64,000 bases of DNA from Phycisphaerales bacterium (GTDB lineage: Bacteria > Planctomycetota > Phycisphaerae > Phycisphaerales > UBA1924): assembly GCA_029260455.1 (NCBI GenBank), contig JAJDDF010000011.1, positions 191,130-255,129 on the forward strand, in the 5' to 3' direction. How positions within the stretch are numbered: position 1 is the stretch's first letter; each line of letters starts with the position of its first letter. Positions 25,376-34,848 of the stretch are shown in pieces. The position numbers and the translations under genes are program-made. The notes under the pieces are model-generated. The model searched no databases and was not told where the DNA came from. It saw only the letters and a list, made by a program, of their open reading frames with translations.

Positions 25376-28300
25376 TGGTCGCCCTGCCCTTACTAACTGC
25401 CTCGGCATTTGTTTTCTGTTCTTCACGCATTTGGCCATATACTTCATGGCGAAGAGTTTCCTCAACGAGCAGCTGGAATTGTTTATCGCTCATGAATCGG
25501 TTGAAGATGTCTTCGTTCTGCTCCATTCGATCGATGAACAGACCCTCGAGCGCTTTGCTAAAGACATACTTGAAGTTGTCGATCGTGTTGGCTGCCGCTG
25601 CGTCTCGCAGCTCCTCGCTCGCGAGTGCATCCTCGCGTACAGAATCGAGGAATAGCTGATCTGCCGGCTTGAAATCTGTGCCGAAGCGTTCATTCAAGAG
25701 ATCAATGAGACGAGAGAGTTCGACCTCTACATCATGCGAACGCCCGGTACCGAGCGATGTCGGTCCCCTCAGTTGACCGCCTATACCAGTTTGTAGTTCG
25801 ATTGCGCCCTCGCTGATCTTCTGGAGACGATAGAACTTCAGCGAAACTTCATCATCAAATTCGTAGCGAGGCCCGTTGTCGGGGCGCGGCAGTTTCCGTA
25901 GTAGGAAACGCGCAAATGTGTAGAGCTTCTCTAGGTCGGAATCTTGATAGGGAATCACCTGCGAGAGGAATGAGTACAAGCTGCGGAACGCCTGAAGCTG
26001 GGAGCGGAACTCTTCTTGTGCATCCTCCTTGGCTTGTTTCCACTCATCCTCTGGCAACTCAGTTTGCAGCTCGTCTCGCATCGACTTGAATCGATCCACA
26101 GACTTATCCAAGACCGAATTCATCTTGGCATGATCACCTGGTGACTGATGTGCCCGGTTGGCAAAGAACACCTCGCAGAAATCCTCGACCTCCTGATCGA
26201 GGTAGACGCCAGAACTGTGGAGCTCTGCCTGCAGGGCGTACAACTGCTGAGGGTCTGCTTCATCGCCAACGGAAGTCACTTCGTAATAATCTTGGAATGC
26301 TTGAAGAATCTCATCACGGTCGTTGTAGAAGTCCAGGACGAACGTGTTCTCCTTGCCAACATGCGTACGGTTCAGGCGGGAGAGCGTCTGGACGGCCTGA
26401 ATGCCCGCGAGACGTTTGTCAACGTACATCGTGTGCAGCAGCGGCTGGTCAAAACCAGTTTGAAACTTATCAGCTGCGATAAGGAGTTGATAGTCTTCCG
26501 TGTCGAACTTCTTCGGGATCTCCTTGCCGGAGACGCCCTTGTTCATGCTTCCTTCGGTATATGTCGTGTCAGGATCGAGATCATCGATGACTGTCCCAGA
26601 GAATGCCACGAGCGTATCAATGCCGTCGTAACCCTTCTCGGCGATGTACTTGTCAAACGCCTGTTTGTACCGAACTGCATGAAGGCGTGAACTGGTCACC
26701 ACCATTGCCTTGGCCTTGCCGCCAATCATGTGGCGAGTGTGGGCGCGAAAATGCTCGATCATCACCTCAGTCTTCTGCTCGATGTTGTGAGGATGGAGTG
26801 TCATGAAGCGAGCAAGAGCTCTAGCGGCTTTTCGTTTCTCGACATTCGGGTCATCCTCGATCGACTTGATTAGTCCGAAATACGTCTTGTATGTTGTGTA
26901 GTTCTGCAGTACATCGAGGATGAACCGTTCCTCGATTGCCTGCTTCATGCTGTACAGATGGAATGGCGCTGGTTTGCCGTCGAGGCCCTTCGTCCCGAAG
27001 ACCTCAAGTGTCTTGTGCTTGGGCGTTGCTGTGAATGCGAAGAAGCTGATGTTGGGCTGCCGGCCGCGCTTGGCCATCGTCTTCAGAATCTCTTCTTCAT
27101 AGTCGGGCAGCCCCTGAGCCTCGGCTTCTTCTTTGGCTTGCTGTTTGATGTGGTCGGATGCAAGCACCGCCTTCAACTCGGTTGCGGTTTCGCCTGACTG
27201 CGAGCTGTGAGCCTCGTCCACGATCACCGCGTATCGACGCCCGGGCAGTGTGAGGGCATCCTCGTTTGGCGCAGGCAATCCGTGCGCCTTCGCCTCTTCC
27301 TCCGCCTGCTTACGCATCTGCTCTGTGACGAAGGGAAATTTCTGAAGTGTTGTGATGATGATCGGCATGCCGCTCCGAAGCGCGGTCGCGAGCTGAGCGG
27401 TGTTCTCATCGATCTTCTGCACAACTCCATGCTTGTGCTCGAACTGGTAGATCGTCTCTTGTAACTGCTGGTCCAGCACCACCCGGTCTGTGATGACAAC
27501 AACGGAATCGAAGATCTTCTTGTCATCGGCGTCGTGCTGGAATGCCAGGCGGTGCGCTAGCCAGCCGATGGAATTGCTCTTGCCGCTCCCCGCCGAATGC
27601 TGGATCAGATAGTTCGATCCCGCGCCCACCGCCAATGCATCGTCGTTCAGCCGCCGCACACTGTCTAACTGGTGGTATCGCGGAAAAATCATCGTCTCTT
27701 TCTTGATGGTCTTCCCATTGAACCGCCTTTCTTTGATCTCCAGATGCAGGAATCGTGCAAGGATGTCGAGCCACGAATCGCGCTGCCAGACCTGCTCCCA
27801 CAGATACGCAGTGCGATAGCCCTCCGGATTCTCCGGATTGCCAGCGCCGAAGGGAGGAATAGCGCCGCCACGATTGAGACCCAAATTGAATGGAAGGAAG
27901 AACGTCTCCCTGCACTTGAGTCGAGTGGTCATGAAGACCAAGTCAGGGTCAACAGCAAAGTGCACAATCGCGCGCTTCTTGAATTGGAAGATCAATTCGC
28001 GCGGGTCGCGGTCGTGCATGTACTGATGCCTGGCGTGATTCACCGTCTGTCCGGTCATCGGGTTCTTCAGCTCGGCCGTCGCAAGCGGAATGCCGTTCAG
28101 ACTGAGCACAACGTCGATCGAATTCTCGTTCTTGAGGCTGTAATGCAGCTGCCGTGTCACCGTCAACCGATTGGATTCGTAGAGTTTGAGCGTATCCGGG
28201 TTCAACCCGTGCGCTGGCTTGAAGAACGCCAACTCAAACTGCTTGCCGTAGCTCTTGAACCCGTGACGGATGACATCCAGACTGCCGCGGCTGTCCATCG

Positions 28301-28529
28301 CTTTGCACAGGTCATCCAGCAGAATCGTTTCGGCGGCGGCTCCGTGCATCTTCTCCAGCGCCCGCCACTTCTCCGGCTGCGTCTCCTGTATGAACGGGAT
28401 AACAATCGTCGGATCGAGCGCCCGCTCGCGATCGAAGTTGTCCGAGTTGGCTTTCGAGTAGCCAGCCTGTGTCAGCAGGTGGTCTTCAATCGCCGCTTCG
28501 AAATGGATCTCTTTGTATTGTGCGGGCAT
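25368..28529 (-). CDS. hsdR: Type I restriction enzyme R subunit (nuclease-translocase)
   Basis: The ATG at 28529 follows GGGAG. The 1053-aa length is normal for HsdR. The N-terminal nuclease has Asp139, then LATAELKNP with E153 and K155. The translocase has QHSAGSGKS (311-318), DEAH at 438-441, FFAFTATPKHKTLEVFG and, in the second RecA domain, LLIAADKFQTGFDQPLLHTMYVD and QTLSRLNRTH. A long helical C-terminal domain binds the methylase-specificity core. It cuts unmodified DNA after translocation. It is coupled to the downstream XRE gene and preceded by an extra nuclease-like gene, hsdS and hsdM. All catalytic motifs appear intact. Confidence 0.95.
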   Translation of the reverse strand: MPAQYKEIHFEAAIEDHLLTQAGYSKANSDNFDRERALDPTIVIPFIQETQPEKWRALEKMHGAAAETILLDDLCKAMDSRGSLDVIRHGFKSYGKQFELAFFKPAHGLNPDTLKLYESNRLTVTRQLHYSLKNENSIDVVLSLNGIPLATAELKNPMTGQTVNHARHQYMHDRDPRELIFQFKKRAIVHFAVDPDLVFMTTRLKCRETFFLPFNLGLNRGGAIPPFGAGNPENPEGYRTAYLWEQVWQRDSWLDILARFLHLEIKERRFNGKTIKKETMIFPRYHQLDSVRRLNDDALAVGAGSNYLIQHSAGSGKSNSIGWLAHRLAFQHDADDKKIFDSVVVITDRVVLDQQLQETIYQFEHKHGVVQKIDENTAQLATALRSGMPIIITTLQKFPFVTEQMRKQAEEEAKAHGLPAPNEDALTLPGRRYAVIVDEAHSSQSGETATELKAVLASDHIKQQAKEEAEAQGLPDYEEEILKTMAKRGRQPNISFFAFTATPKHKTLEVFGTKGLDGKPAPFHLYSMKQAIEERFILDVLQNYTTYKTYFGLIKSIEDDPNVEKRKAARALARFMTLHPHNIEQKTEVMIEHFRAHTRHMIGGKAKAMVVTSSRLHAVRYKQAFDKYIAEKGYDGIDTLVAFSGTVIDDLDPDTTYTEGSMNKGVSGKEIPKKFDTEDYQLLIAADKFQTGFDQPLLHTMYVDKRLAGIQAVQTLSRLNRTHVGKENTFVLDFYNDRDEILQAFQDYYEVTSVGDEADPQQLYALQAELHSSGVYLDQEVEDFCEVFFANRAHQSPGDHAKMNSVLDKSVDRFKSMRDELQTELPEDEWKQAKEDAQEEFRSQLQAFRSLYSFLSQVIPYQDSDLEKLYTFARFLLRKLPRPDNGPRYEFDDEVSLKFYRLQKISEGAIELQTGIGGQLRGPTSLGTGRSHDVEVELSRLIDLLNERFGTDFKPADQLFLDSVREDALASEELRDAAAANTIDNFKYVFSKALEGLFIDRMEQNEDIFNRFMSDKQFQLLVEETLRHEVYGQMREEQKTNAEAVSKGRATNG

Positions 28530-28546
28530 CGGTGTTCTCCCAACCT

Positions 28547-29473
28547 TCAGGCTTCCTCGAAGCTCCGGGCAATCAATGGTTTGGATTTATCCAGATCCTC
28601 GAGGTTTCGAATCGTGAGCTCCAGGTCACCGGTGCCGTGATGACCAACTCCGCGTACATCTCGCGAGAAACCGTCCTCCAGCTCCACAGAATCCGGATCA
28701 AGCGGCAGCCACATGAGCATGCTCTTCTTCTGTGTCTGAAGCTGTACCGTGGCAAAGTTCCGGATGCGCTTGAATGCGATATACCACTTCAAGAACCGTT
28801 CCTGCACAGCGTCGTCCAAGCCAACCAAGTGATCCCGTACGGCTTCATACAGCTCAGTGAGAGACGGGTCGGCCTTCTCCAGATACTCTGCCTGCGTCGT
28901 GTACTGCTGCTTCGTCTTTGCGCCGTTGCCTCCGGAGCCGCCGGTCTCGCCGTCTTTCTCCGGCGCTGCCGAAACAACGTTCACGAGGTCCAGCAGGAGT
29001 AACGTCTCGCCGAAGCACACATAACGCAAAAGCTCGATGTTGCGGTTGATCTGTTGGACGGCGTGCGCGTCATACCGAGTGAAATCCTCAGCCAGGCACA
29101 ACAACCGTGGGGCGCTCCAGTCGATCGCATCGGACGCCTCCTTACCGAACTTGCGCAGTACGAGCAGCTCGAACTCCGCCTTGTGATCCATCAGCCAGTC
29201 GAGGTAGAAGAGTCCCTGGTTGATGACGTTGGCGTTGCTATGCCGCTTGTATTCGATGATTGTCGGGCAGTGGTTCTCATCCAGACCCAGCGTGTCGATC
29301 CGCCCAGAGTGCGTCTTGCCGGTCGAGTACTCCGACGCCACCAACTGCACATGGAGGAACGCATCGAGGTTCTTCTCGATCAGCGTCTGGAGGTTCTTCT
29401 CAAACTTTACCGGCCCGCCCTCAAGCTCGCGGACATCGCCACCATCGATGCGGAAGAGTTTCACATCACTCAT
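28547..29473 (-). CDS. PD-(D/E)XK-type protein with DUF5655-like C-terminus, in the type I operon
   Basis: The ATG at 29473 overlaps the hsdS stop (ATGA) and follows GAGGTG. The N-terminal part has ASEYSTGKTHSGRIDTLGLDENHCPTIIEYKR: Asp in GRIDTLG and E-x-K in IIEYKR fit the NucS/DUF91-like nuclease core. A hydrophobic middle (DFTRYDAHAVQQINRNIELLRYVCFGETLLLLDLV) follows, then a G/S/K linker and a DUF5655-like C-terminal domain (IRNFATVQLQTQKKSMLMWLPLD, RDVRGVGHHGTGDLELTI). It sits between the specificity and restriction subunits, in operon order M-S-this-R. Such accessory genes are sometimes found in type I loci; its role here (second nuclease or regulator) is unproven. Confidence 0.8.
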   Translation of the reverse strand: MSDVKLFRIDGGDVRELEGGPVKFEKNLQTLIEKNLDAFLHVQLVASEYSTGKTHSGRIDTLGLDENHCPTIIEYKRHSNANVINQGLFYLDWLMDHKAEFELLVLRKFGKEASDAIDWSAPRLLCLAEDFTRYDAHAVQQINRNIELLRYVCFGETLLLLDLVNVVSAAPEKDGETGGSGGNGAKTKQQYTTQAEYLEKADPSLTELYEAVRDHLVGLDDAVQERFLKWYIAFKRIRNFATVQLQTQKKSMLMWLPLDPDSVELEDGFSRDVRGVGHHGTGDLELTIRNLEDLDKSKPLIARSFEEA

Positions 29474-30888
29474 GCTGGCACCTCATCGCGCACATCGATC
29501 TTGCCCGTCACCGCCGCGGTGATGAGTGTGGAGCGAAATTCGGCAAGACGAACGACGGCTTCATCAATTTTCATAATCAGGTTGTTTATTTCCGTTGTCT
29601 CATGGCGTAGAATCGATGTGATCGCCACTTGTTCTTCGAAAGGCGGTATGCACAGACGGAGTCGTCCCAAGACCGTTGGGGCTATCGCTGGATAAGTAAC
29701 GCCATCAGAGTGTGCCATGACCCGTCCAATGAACTCACTGCCCTGAACAAGGCGGTATAGGTACTCGGGATGTTGCCCCTCGCTAGGTCTCAGGACTGCG
29801 AACCCAGTGGAAGCGATCAGGTTATCTGGCGCAGACTCAATCCATGCAACCGCCTTCAAGTAGGTTCGAACAGTTGACAGAATCGTGTCGCCATCACGAA
29901 GTCGCCGTCGGGCACGGCTAGGAGCATCATCGAAGACATACACGTCAGATGAAACGACACCGCGAACATAGTCGACATTGCCAATATCGATGTACTCGAT
30001 TAGGTACTCCGGATCAGTCTGCTCGCCCAAGTCCTCCGAGTTCAGTGTGGCGATTCGCTTGAGCGGACTAGCTCTCCAATGCTCCGGCACATCCCCCAGC
30101 CAGTCGATGCCAGACGGTTTCATTGGAGCGTTCGGGTTCAGGCCTTTGGTGACGGCGTGGCTGATCAGTGCTGTGCGTTTCTCTTTGAGCAGCTCGACCA
30201 AACGCCGCTTCTTCTCCACCAGCACATCGATCTTGCCGGTCTCACGCCGCAGGAACGCTGCGATCGCCTGTTGCTCCTCGACGGGTGGGACTGGAAAGTG
30301 CGCCCCTGTGATTCCATCCCGTGGAAGCCCGAATCGCGTAACGCCGTTGGCTCGAACCCTGAACTGGTCGAGTATTGCGTGAGACGTGAAGGCGCGGAAC
30401 AGGTAACCACCGTCGATCTCGTCGGGGTTTGGACGAATCAGCGCGAGGTGATACCCGCACAAGACATCGTCGAACTCCTCAGTAACCAGTGTAGGAACAG
30501 CGATGTCGTCCCAGGCTTCCGAGTCCTTCGTGATAATCACATCGTCGGGCTGAACGGCAAACCGCTTGATCTGTTCGCGGGTAGCCGTAGCGTTCATGAA
30601 CTCGATATCCGACGTGATGTAGTCGTTGTAGTAGACATCGACGTAATTGCACAGACGAACGGGCTCCTCACCATCAACCGACTTCTTGTCGACATTGCTG
30701 TTCCGCACGTCGGCGATGAACTTGAGCTTGCGGACCCGCCAGTGGTCGGGTAGATCGCCCAACCAACGAAGGCCACTTGGCTTATACGCTGGATATGCCG
30801 CGCGCAGATGTGTGTTCGCCTCAACGTCCTTGAGCAGCCTGGCGGCGACAGCGAGCGATTCGGGTTGTGCGACCGGCGCCTTCGTCAC
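29470..30888 (-). CDS. hsdS: Type I restriction-modification specificity subunit
   Basis: The ATG at 30888 overlaps the hsdM stop (ATGA). The 472-aa protein has two target-recognition halves, each opened by the same motif, YKPSGLRWLGDLPDHWRVRKL near residue 34 and MKPSGIDWLGDVPEHWR near 255, each followed by a variable domain and a conserved helical spacer (PPVEEQQAIAAFLRRETGKIDVLVEKKRRLVELLKEKR; PPFEEQVAITSILRHETTEINNLI). The two TRDs each recognise one half of a bipartite target site. The sequence read by each TRD cannot be told from this. Confidence 0.95.
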   Translation of the reverse strand: MTKAPVAQPESLAVAARLLKDVEANTHLRAAYPAYKPSGLRWLGDLPDHWRVRKLKFIADVRNSNVDKKSVDGEEPVRLCNYVDVYYNDYITSDIEFMNATATREQIKRFAVQPDDVIITKDSEAWDDIAVPTLVTEEFDDVLCGYHLALIRPNPDEIDGGYLFRAFTSHAILDQFRVRANGVTRFGLPRDGITGAHFPVPPVEEQQAIAAFLRRETGKIDVLVEKKRRLVELLKEKRTALISHAVTKGLNPNAPMKPSGIDWLGDVPEHWRASPLKRIATLNSEDLGEQTDPEYLIEYIDIGNVDYVRGVVSSDVYVFDDAPSRARRRLRDGDTILSTVRTYLKAVAWIESAPDNLIASTGFAVLRPSEGQHPEYLYRLVQGSEFIGRVMAHSDGVTYPAIAPTVLGRLRLCIPPFEEQVAITSILRHETTEINNLIMKIDEAVVRLAEFRSTLITAAVTGKIDVRDEVPA

Positions 30889-33011
30889 GACACAACCTCC
30901 CGAAGCTCGGCTACGATGGCTTTCTCCAGCGTGGCGATGTCGGCTTCGATCTGATCCAGCGGACGCGGCGGCTCATAGATGTAGAAGTGGCGGTTGAGCG
31001 GGATTTCGTACCCGACGATGCCTACCTCTCCATCCTTCTCGTCGCATTTAGATTCATCGATCCATGCGTCGGGGACAAAGGGCTTCACTTCGCGCTCGAA
31101 GTAGTCGTAAACGCTCTCTTTGAACGGGACATACTCATAGTCGCGGAGGTCGGTGTCCGGCTCGTGGGCACCATCCTTATCTACACAGATCGCGGCATCC
31201 TCGTGGCGATCGGCAAACGCGGAGATGATTGCTTTCTTGATCGGTGCAGGCAGCCTGACATCCTTCGCCTCACTCGCAGCGGACAAGTCTGCGAGAAAGT
31301 CAGCCCGGTCCATCCACACGGTGCCGTCTGCGGAAGGCTTGAGTTTCCTGAGCAGTCCGATGATCTGCTCCTGGTGCTCGCACCCGGCTTGCTCGTCCTT
31401 TGCCTTGGCTTTCTTGTCCTTCTTCTTGCTCTTGGCCAGGTTTCCGAAAGCAGTGATCTCACGGAGCGCATCAAACCCGTCGGGCGAGATCTCGAACCGG
31501 AGGCGGAGGGGCCGCTCCACAGTGATTTTGCGGAATGCAAAGTCTGTGTTGTCGAATATCTTGCTGGTGACGACGGTCTTGGTTTCGCCGTTGGATTTGA
31601 TCGTGCGTGTGTCGTCATGAGTGAATTCGCCATAGACACGGGTGAGTTCGTTGATGTGGTCCGGCATATCCGGTTCTTCATCTGTTGGTTGACCAATGCG
31701 ATTGCGCTTGTCCCCGAGACTCTTGCGCATCTTGACGTAGTAATCAGTCGCATTGATGAGTTGAACTTTGCCTCGCCGCCGGGGTTCCTTGCGGTTCGTC
31801 ACGATCCAAATGTAGGTGAAGATGCCGGTGTTGTAGAAGAGCTGGTTTGGCATCGCGATGATCGCGTCGAGCCAGTCGTTCTCGATGATCCAGCGCCTGA
31901 TCTCCGATTCACCAGAGCCGGCATCGCCGGTGAAGAGGGGCGATCCATTGAAGATGATCCCCAGTCGGGTGCCACCTATGTCAGCGGGCTTCATCTTCGA
32001 GATCATGTGTTGTAGGAAGAGAAACGAGCCATCGGTGATGCGCGGCGTTCCCGCCCCGAATCGACCCGAGAAACCCTGGTTCTCATGCTCTGCCTCGACA
32101 GAGTCCTTCTCGGCTTTCCATTCCACACCGAATGGCGGATTGGCGAGCATGTAGTCGAACTTCTCGTTGGGGAAGCCATCCTCGGTTCTTCCGTCGCCGA
32201 GTACGTCACCGAATACGATGTGCTCGATCGAGTGGCCCTTGATAAGCATGTCAGAACCGCAGATTGCGTAGGACTCATCGTTGTAGTCCTGCCCGAATAT
32301 CTCAGGTTTTGCATCGGGATTGAGTTCTTCGAGATAGTCTTCTGCTGCCGCGAGCATGCCGCCGGTGCCGCACGTTGGGTCATAAATGGCTGGAGCGATG
32401 GCCCTCTTGGTCAAGATGTGTCCGTCCGGACAGAACAAGACATTGACCATCAGCCGGATGACTTCGCGCGGCGTGAAGTGATCACCGGCCGTCTCGTTTG
32501 CATCTTCGTTGTACTTCCGGATGAGCTCTTCAAAGATGTAGCCCATCTCCTGGCTCTTCACGCGATCGGGGTGCAGGTCGACTTTGGCGAACTCTGAGAC
32601 AATGAGGTACAGGCGATTAGCGTTGTCCAGCTTCTCAATGTGCTCCTGAAAACTGAAGTGATCGAGAATGGCTCGGGCCTTCGGTGAGAAGCTTTTGATG
32701 TAGTGCGTCAGGTTCGCGGCGATGTGTCCGGGGTCAGCGGTAAGCGTTGAGAAGTCGAGCTTGCTCGTATTGTGAAACTGCTGGCCGGCGATCTTATTGA
32801 GGATCTTCTCGCGCGCCTCGTCGGACTTGTCCTCGTGCTTCCGAGCGGCCGCCAACACCTTTTCCCGCGTCGGCGCAAGCACACAATCCAGACGCCTTAG
32901 CACGGTCATGGGCAAGACAATCTTGCCGTACTGATTCGGCTTGTACGGGCCGCGCAACAAGTTGGCGATGCTGAAGATGAAATTGACTTGATCTTTGAAC
33001 TGTGTTTTCAT
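30885..33011 (-). CDS. hsdM: Type I restriction-modification methyltransferase subunit
   Basis: The ATG at 33011 was chosen; a TTG at 33041 would add 10 residues. At 708 aa it is longer than short HsdM proteins but normal for this subfamily. An HsdM N-terminal helical domain is followed by the AdoMet motif DPTCGTGGML (211-220), catalytic NPPF in LANPPFGVEWK (291-294), and YIWIVTNRK. A lysine-rich stretch (AKSKKKDKKAKAKDEQ) precedes the C-terminal part, which ends IYEPPRPLDQIEADIATLEKAIVAELREV, the helical tail that contacts HsdS. It transfers methyl groups to adenine. It is separated from the DUF1848 gene by 38 bases, so the two genes are probably one transcript. Confidence 0.95.
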   Translation of the reverse strand: MKTQFKDQVNFIFSIANLLRGPYKPNQYGKIVLPMTVLRRLDCVLAPTREKVLAAARKHEDKSDEAREKILNKIAGQQFHNTSKLDFSTLTADPGHIAANLTHYIKSFSPKARAILDHFSFQEHIEKLDNANRLYLIVSEFAKVDLHPDRVKSQEMGYIFEELIRKYNEDANETAGDHFTPREVIRLMVNVLFCPDGHILTKRAIAPAIYDPTCGTGGMLAAAEDYLEELNPDAKPEIFGQDYNDESYAICGSDMLIKGHSIEHIVFGDVLGDGRTEDGFPNEKFDYMLANPPFGVEWKAEKDSVEAEHENQGFSGRFGAGTPRITDGSFLFLQHMISKMKPADIGGTRLGIIFNGSPLFTGDAGSGESEIRRWIIENDWLDAIIAMPNQLFYNTGIFTYIWIVTNRKEPRRRGKVQLINATDYYVKMRKSLGDKRNRIGQPTDEEPDMPDHINELTRVYGEFTHDDTRTIKSNGETKTVVTSKIFDNTDFAFRKITVERPLRLRFEISPDGFDALREITAFGNLAKSKKKDKKAKAKDEQAGCEHQEQIIGLLRKLKPSADGTVWMDRADFLADLSAASEAKDVRLPAPIKKAIISAFADRHEDAAICVDKDGAHEPDTDLRDYEYVPFKESVYDYFEREVKPFVPDAWIDESKCDEKDGEVGIVGYEIPLNRHFYIYEPPRPLDQIEADIATLEKAIVAELREVVS

Positions 33012-33049
33012 GCTGAGTCTCGGTCGTGGTTGAAGTGACAAACGGCTAT

Positions 33050-33997
33050 TTATGCGCCTCTGGTTGGAAACAATGGAAGTTGGATGGACCCCTCGTCCGA
33101 TTCATCGCCCTCAAGATGGGGCTGTGGGAAGAGGAACTCTGATAGCGGATCGTGCGCTTTGAATCTGCGCTGGGCCAACTCGCGATTCTGTACGGCGTAG
33201 CAATAGACGCATCCATGTGGACATGTGTCGTAGTCTCCGATGTCTCGTGATGCGAAGCACCCGCACTCCTTGCGCGCGCCGCGCTGTTCAATGTTGAGCT
33301 GGCGGCCTGCGATATCCTCGAGCCGCTTGGCGTCGATGCAACGGGCATCGAATGCACCTTCAACAATGAAGTCGCGCTGGGAACACACTGACAGTCGCAT
33401 GCCATGAGCGCTGGCCATCTGAACCATCTCGGTGGCGAGTTCACGCTTTATTTCAAGGGAGGGGTCTTCCCAGCTGAAGCCGAACGTCTCTGCGGCCCAT
33501 GTCATATTCCGCAGTGTCTTCTTGTAGAGATGAACAAACGAGATCACCACCTCGTCGACTACGCCGCTGAGCTGGCCACACAGTGAGTCGAAGTTGCGGC
33601 GATGGAAGTCGAGAGGAGTTGCGGATGAGATGACGATCGTGTCGTACCGCCATACTGCAACGCGGCGGCCGTACTCATCACAGATTCGGCGAAGGTTTGA
33701 CACGCTCTTCGAGGCATCCACAACGGAGTATTCAAGTGCCTTGGGATATGCATTGATTGTGTGCTGCACGACAAACGGGAACCCGCGGTCGCGTACTTCG
33801 CTCAAGTGCTGGACGAAGGGCCCGATGTTTTTGGTCCAGAACACAATGCCGTCTACATCGGATCGGCGCAAGGAGACGTTGACGGGTCGGCGATTGTACG
33901 GATTGATCATTCGACAGAAGCCGGCACGCAGCCGGTTCATGAACCACTCTCCGTAGAAAGTGGGAATGTCAGTCTTGTAGCTCGCCGAGATGATCAT
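33050..33997 (-). CDS. DUF1848 family protein with C-terminal radical-SAM-type cysteines
   Basis: The ATG at 33997 overlaps the stop of the methyltransferase-like gene (ATGA). The 315-aa protein begins with the DUF1848 signature MIISASYKTDIPTFYGEWFMNRL, then VSLRRSDVDGIVFWTKN and VVQHTINAYPKALE. Near the end CPHGCVYC (259-266) is the CxxxCxxC pattern that binds a 4Fe-4S cluster in radical SAM enzymes, preceded by two further cysteines (ECGC). In classic radical SAM proteins this motif is near the N-terminus, so the C-terminal place here is odd. It is coupled to a methyltransferase-like protein and sits directly upstream of hsdM. The reaction is unknown. Confidence 0.85.
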   Translation of the reverse strand: MIISASYKTDIPTFYGEWFMNRLRAGFCRMINPYNRRPVNVSLRRSDVDGIVFWTKNIGPFVQHLSEVRDRGFPFVVQHTINAYPKALEYSVVDASKSVSNLRRICDEYGRRVAVWRYDTIVISSATPLDFHRRNFDSLCGQLSGVVDEVVISFVHLYKKTLRNMTWAAETFGFSWEDPSLEIKRELATEMVQMASAHGMRLSVCSQRDFIVEGAFDARCIDAKRLEDIAGRQLNIEQRGARKECGCFASRDIGDYDTCPHGCVYCYAVQNRELAQRRFKAHDPLSEFLFPQPHLEGDESDEGSIQLPLFPTRGA

Positions 33998-34848
33998 GCG
34001 GTGCCACTCTTGCGACCAATGCGGCAGCTGACATTGCTTTCTCGCTTGGGCCATCCAAACTTCGAGTAGTACGGTTCGAGATGGCGCTTTTCCTCCTCAT
34101 TTGAGAATGCCATTTTGCAAGAGGTGCTGCTGAGAATCTCAACGCCATGCTTGGCCGCGATGGCATCATGCCAACTGGCGAACTCGCCATTCGCGTCGTT
34201 GTTATCGATGAACAGAAACATGGCGCCCGGCTTGGCTGAACCGTAGCAATGATCGAAAAAGGGCTCGGCCGTGTCCTTGAAAGACCAGATCTCCGACATG
34301 AAGTAGCTGAGCGTAAACAGATCCGAGCCGAGAAACTTTTTGTAGCTGCGCCATGTGTCAGGATCTGTGACATCCATCTGCTGGAAGACCGGGTAGAGCT
34401 GGAAATCCGCCTCCAGCGATTTGGCAACCTCGCTCCAAGAGTCACCCCAGGCGCGCTCACGATCGAACAGATAGCATGTAAGCGCGGGCTCGCAGCCATT
34501 GCGAATCATGTACTTGAGGATGCCAAGGAGGTCACTGCCCGGCCCGCCACCCAGGCAAGCAACCGAGACTTCATCACCGGTGAACAGGTCGCGCAATTCC
34601 CTATGTTGTTCAATCAGCTGCATGATGTAGTCCGCGTGCGCGACCGTGTATTTGTAGATGTATGCGAATCGAGAGACCGGGCTGGAGTAACCGATCGCGA
34701 CTCGAGCTGAATCCGTGAGCCGGGCATAGGAATTTGAGAGCCGAGAAATCTCTGCGCTGATGGCGGCGTCTTTGGCAGCTTCATTCCCGGGGATATCGCC
34801 GTAGGCCTCGTCAAGAACTTGCTTGATCAATTGTGCGAGCGTAAGCAT
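33994..34848 (-). CDS. SAM-dependent methyltransferase-like protein, partner of DUF1848
   Basis: The ATG at 34848 has GAGG about 11 bases upstream. In the 284-aa protein, after a helical N-terminal ~85 residues comes a Rossmann-type glycine motif VACLGGGPGSDLLG (~97-109), then TCYLFDRERAWG (acid at the end of strand 2), FQQMDVTDPDTW and a FLFIDNNDANGEF strand, consistent with a class I methyltransferase. No catalytic NPPY/DPPY is present, so DNA-base methylation is unlikely. It overlaps the DUF1848 gene by 4 bases and is the first gene of the long defence transcript. A role in modifying a tRNA, a nucleotide or its DUF1848 partner is open. Confidence 0.7.
   Translation of the reverse strand: MLTLAQLIKQVLDEAYGDIPGNEAAKDAAISAEISRLSNSYARLTDSARVAIGYSSPVSRFAYIYKYTVAHADYIMQLIEQHRELRDLFTGDEVSVACLGGGPGSDLLGILKYMIRNGCEPALTCYLFDRERAWGDSWSEVAKSLEADFQLYPVFQQMDVTDPDTWRSYKKFLGSDLFTLSYFMSEIWSFKDTAEPFFDHCYGSAKPGAMFLFIDNNDANGEFASWHDAIAAKHGVEILSSTSCKMAFSNEEEKRHLEPYYSKFGWPKRESNVSCRIGRKSGTA

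Noticed and set aside
33404-34710. Plus-strand frames under the DUF1848 and methyltransferase-like genes
   Set aside because: They are shadows of genes that have family motifs and ATGA-coupled starts on the minus strand.
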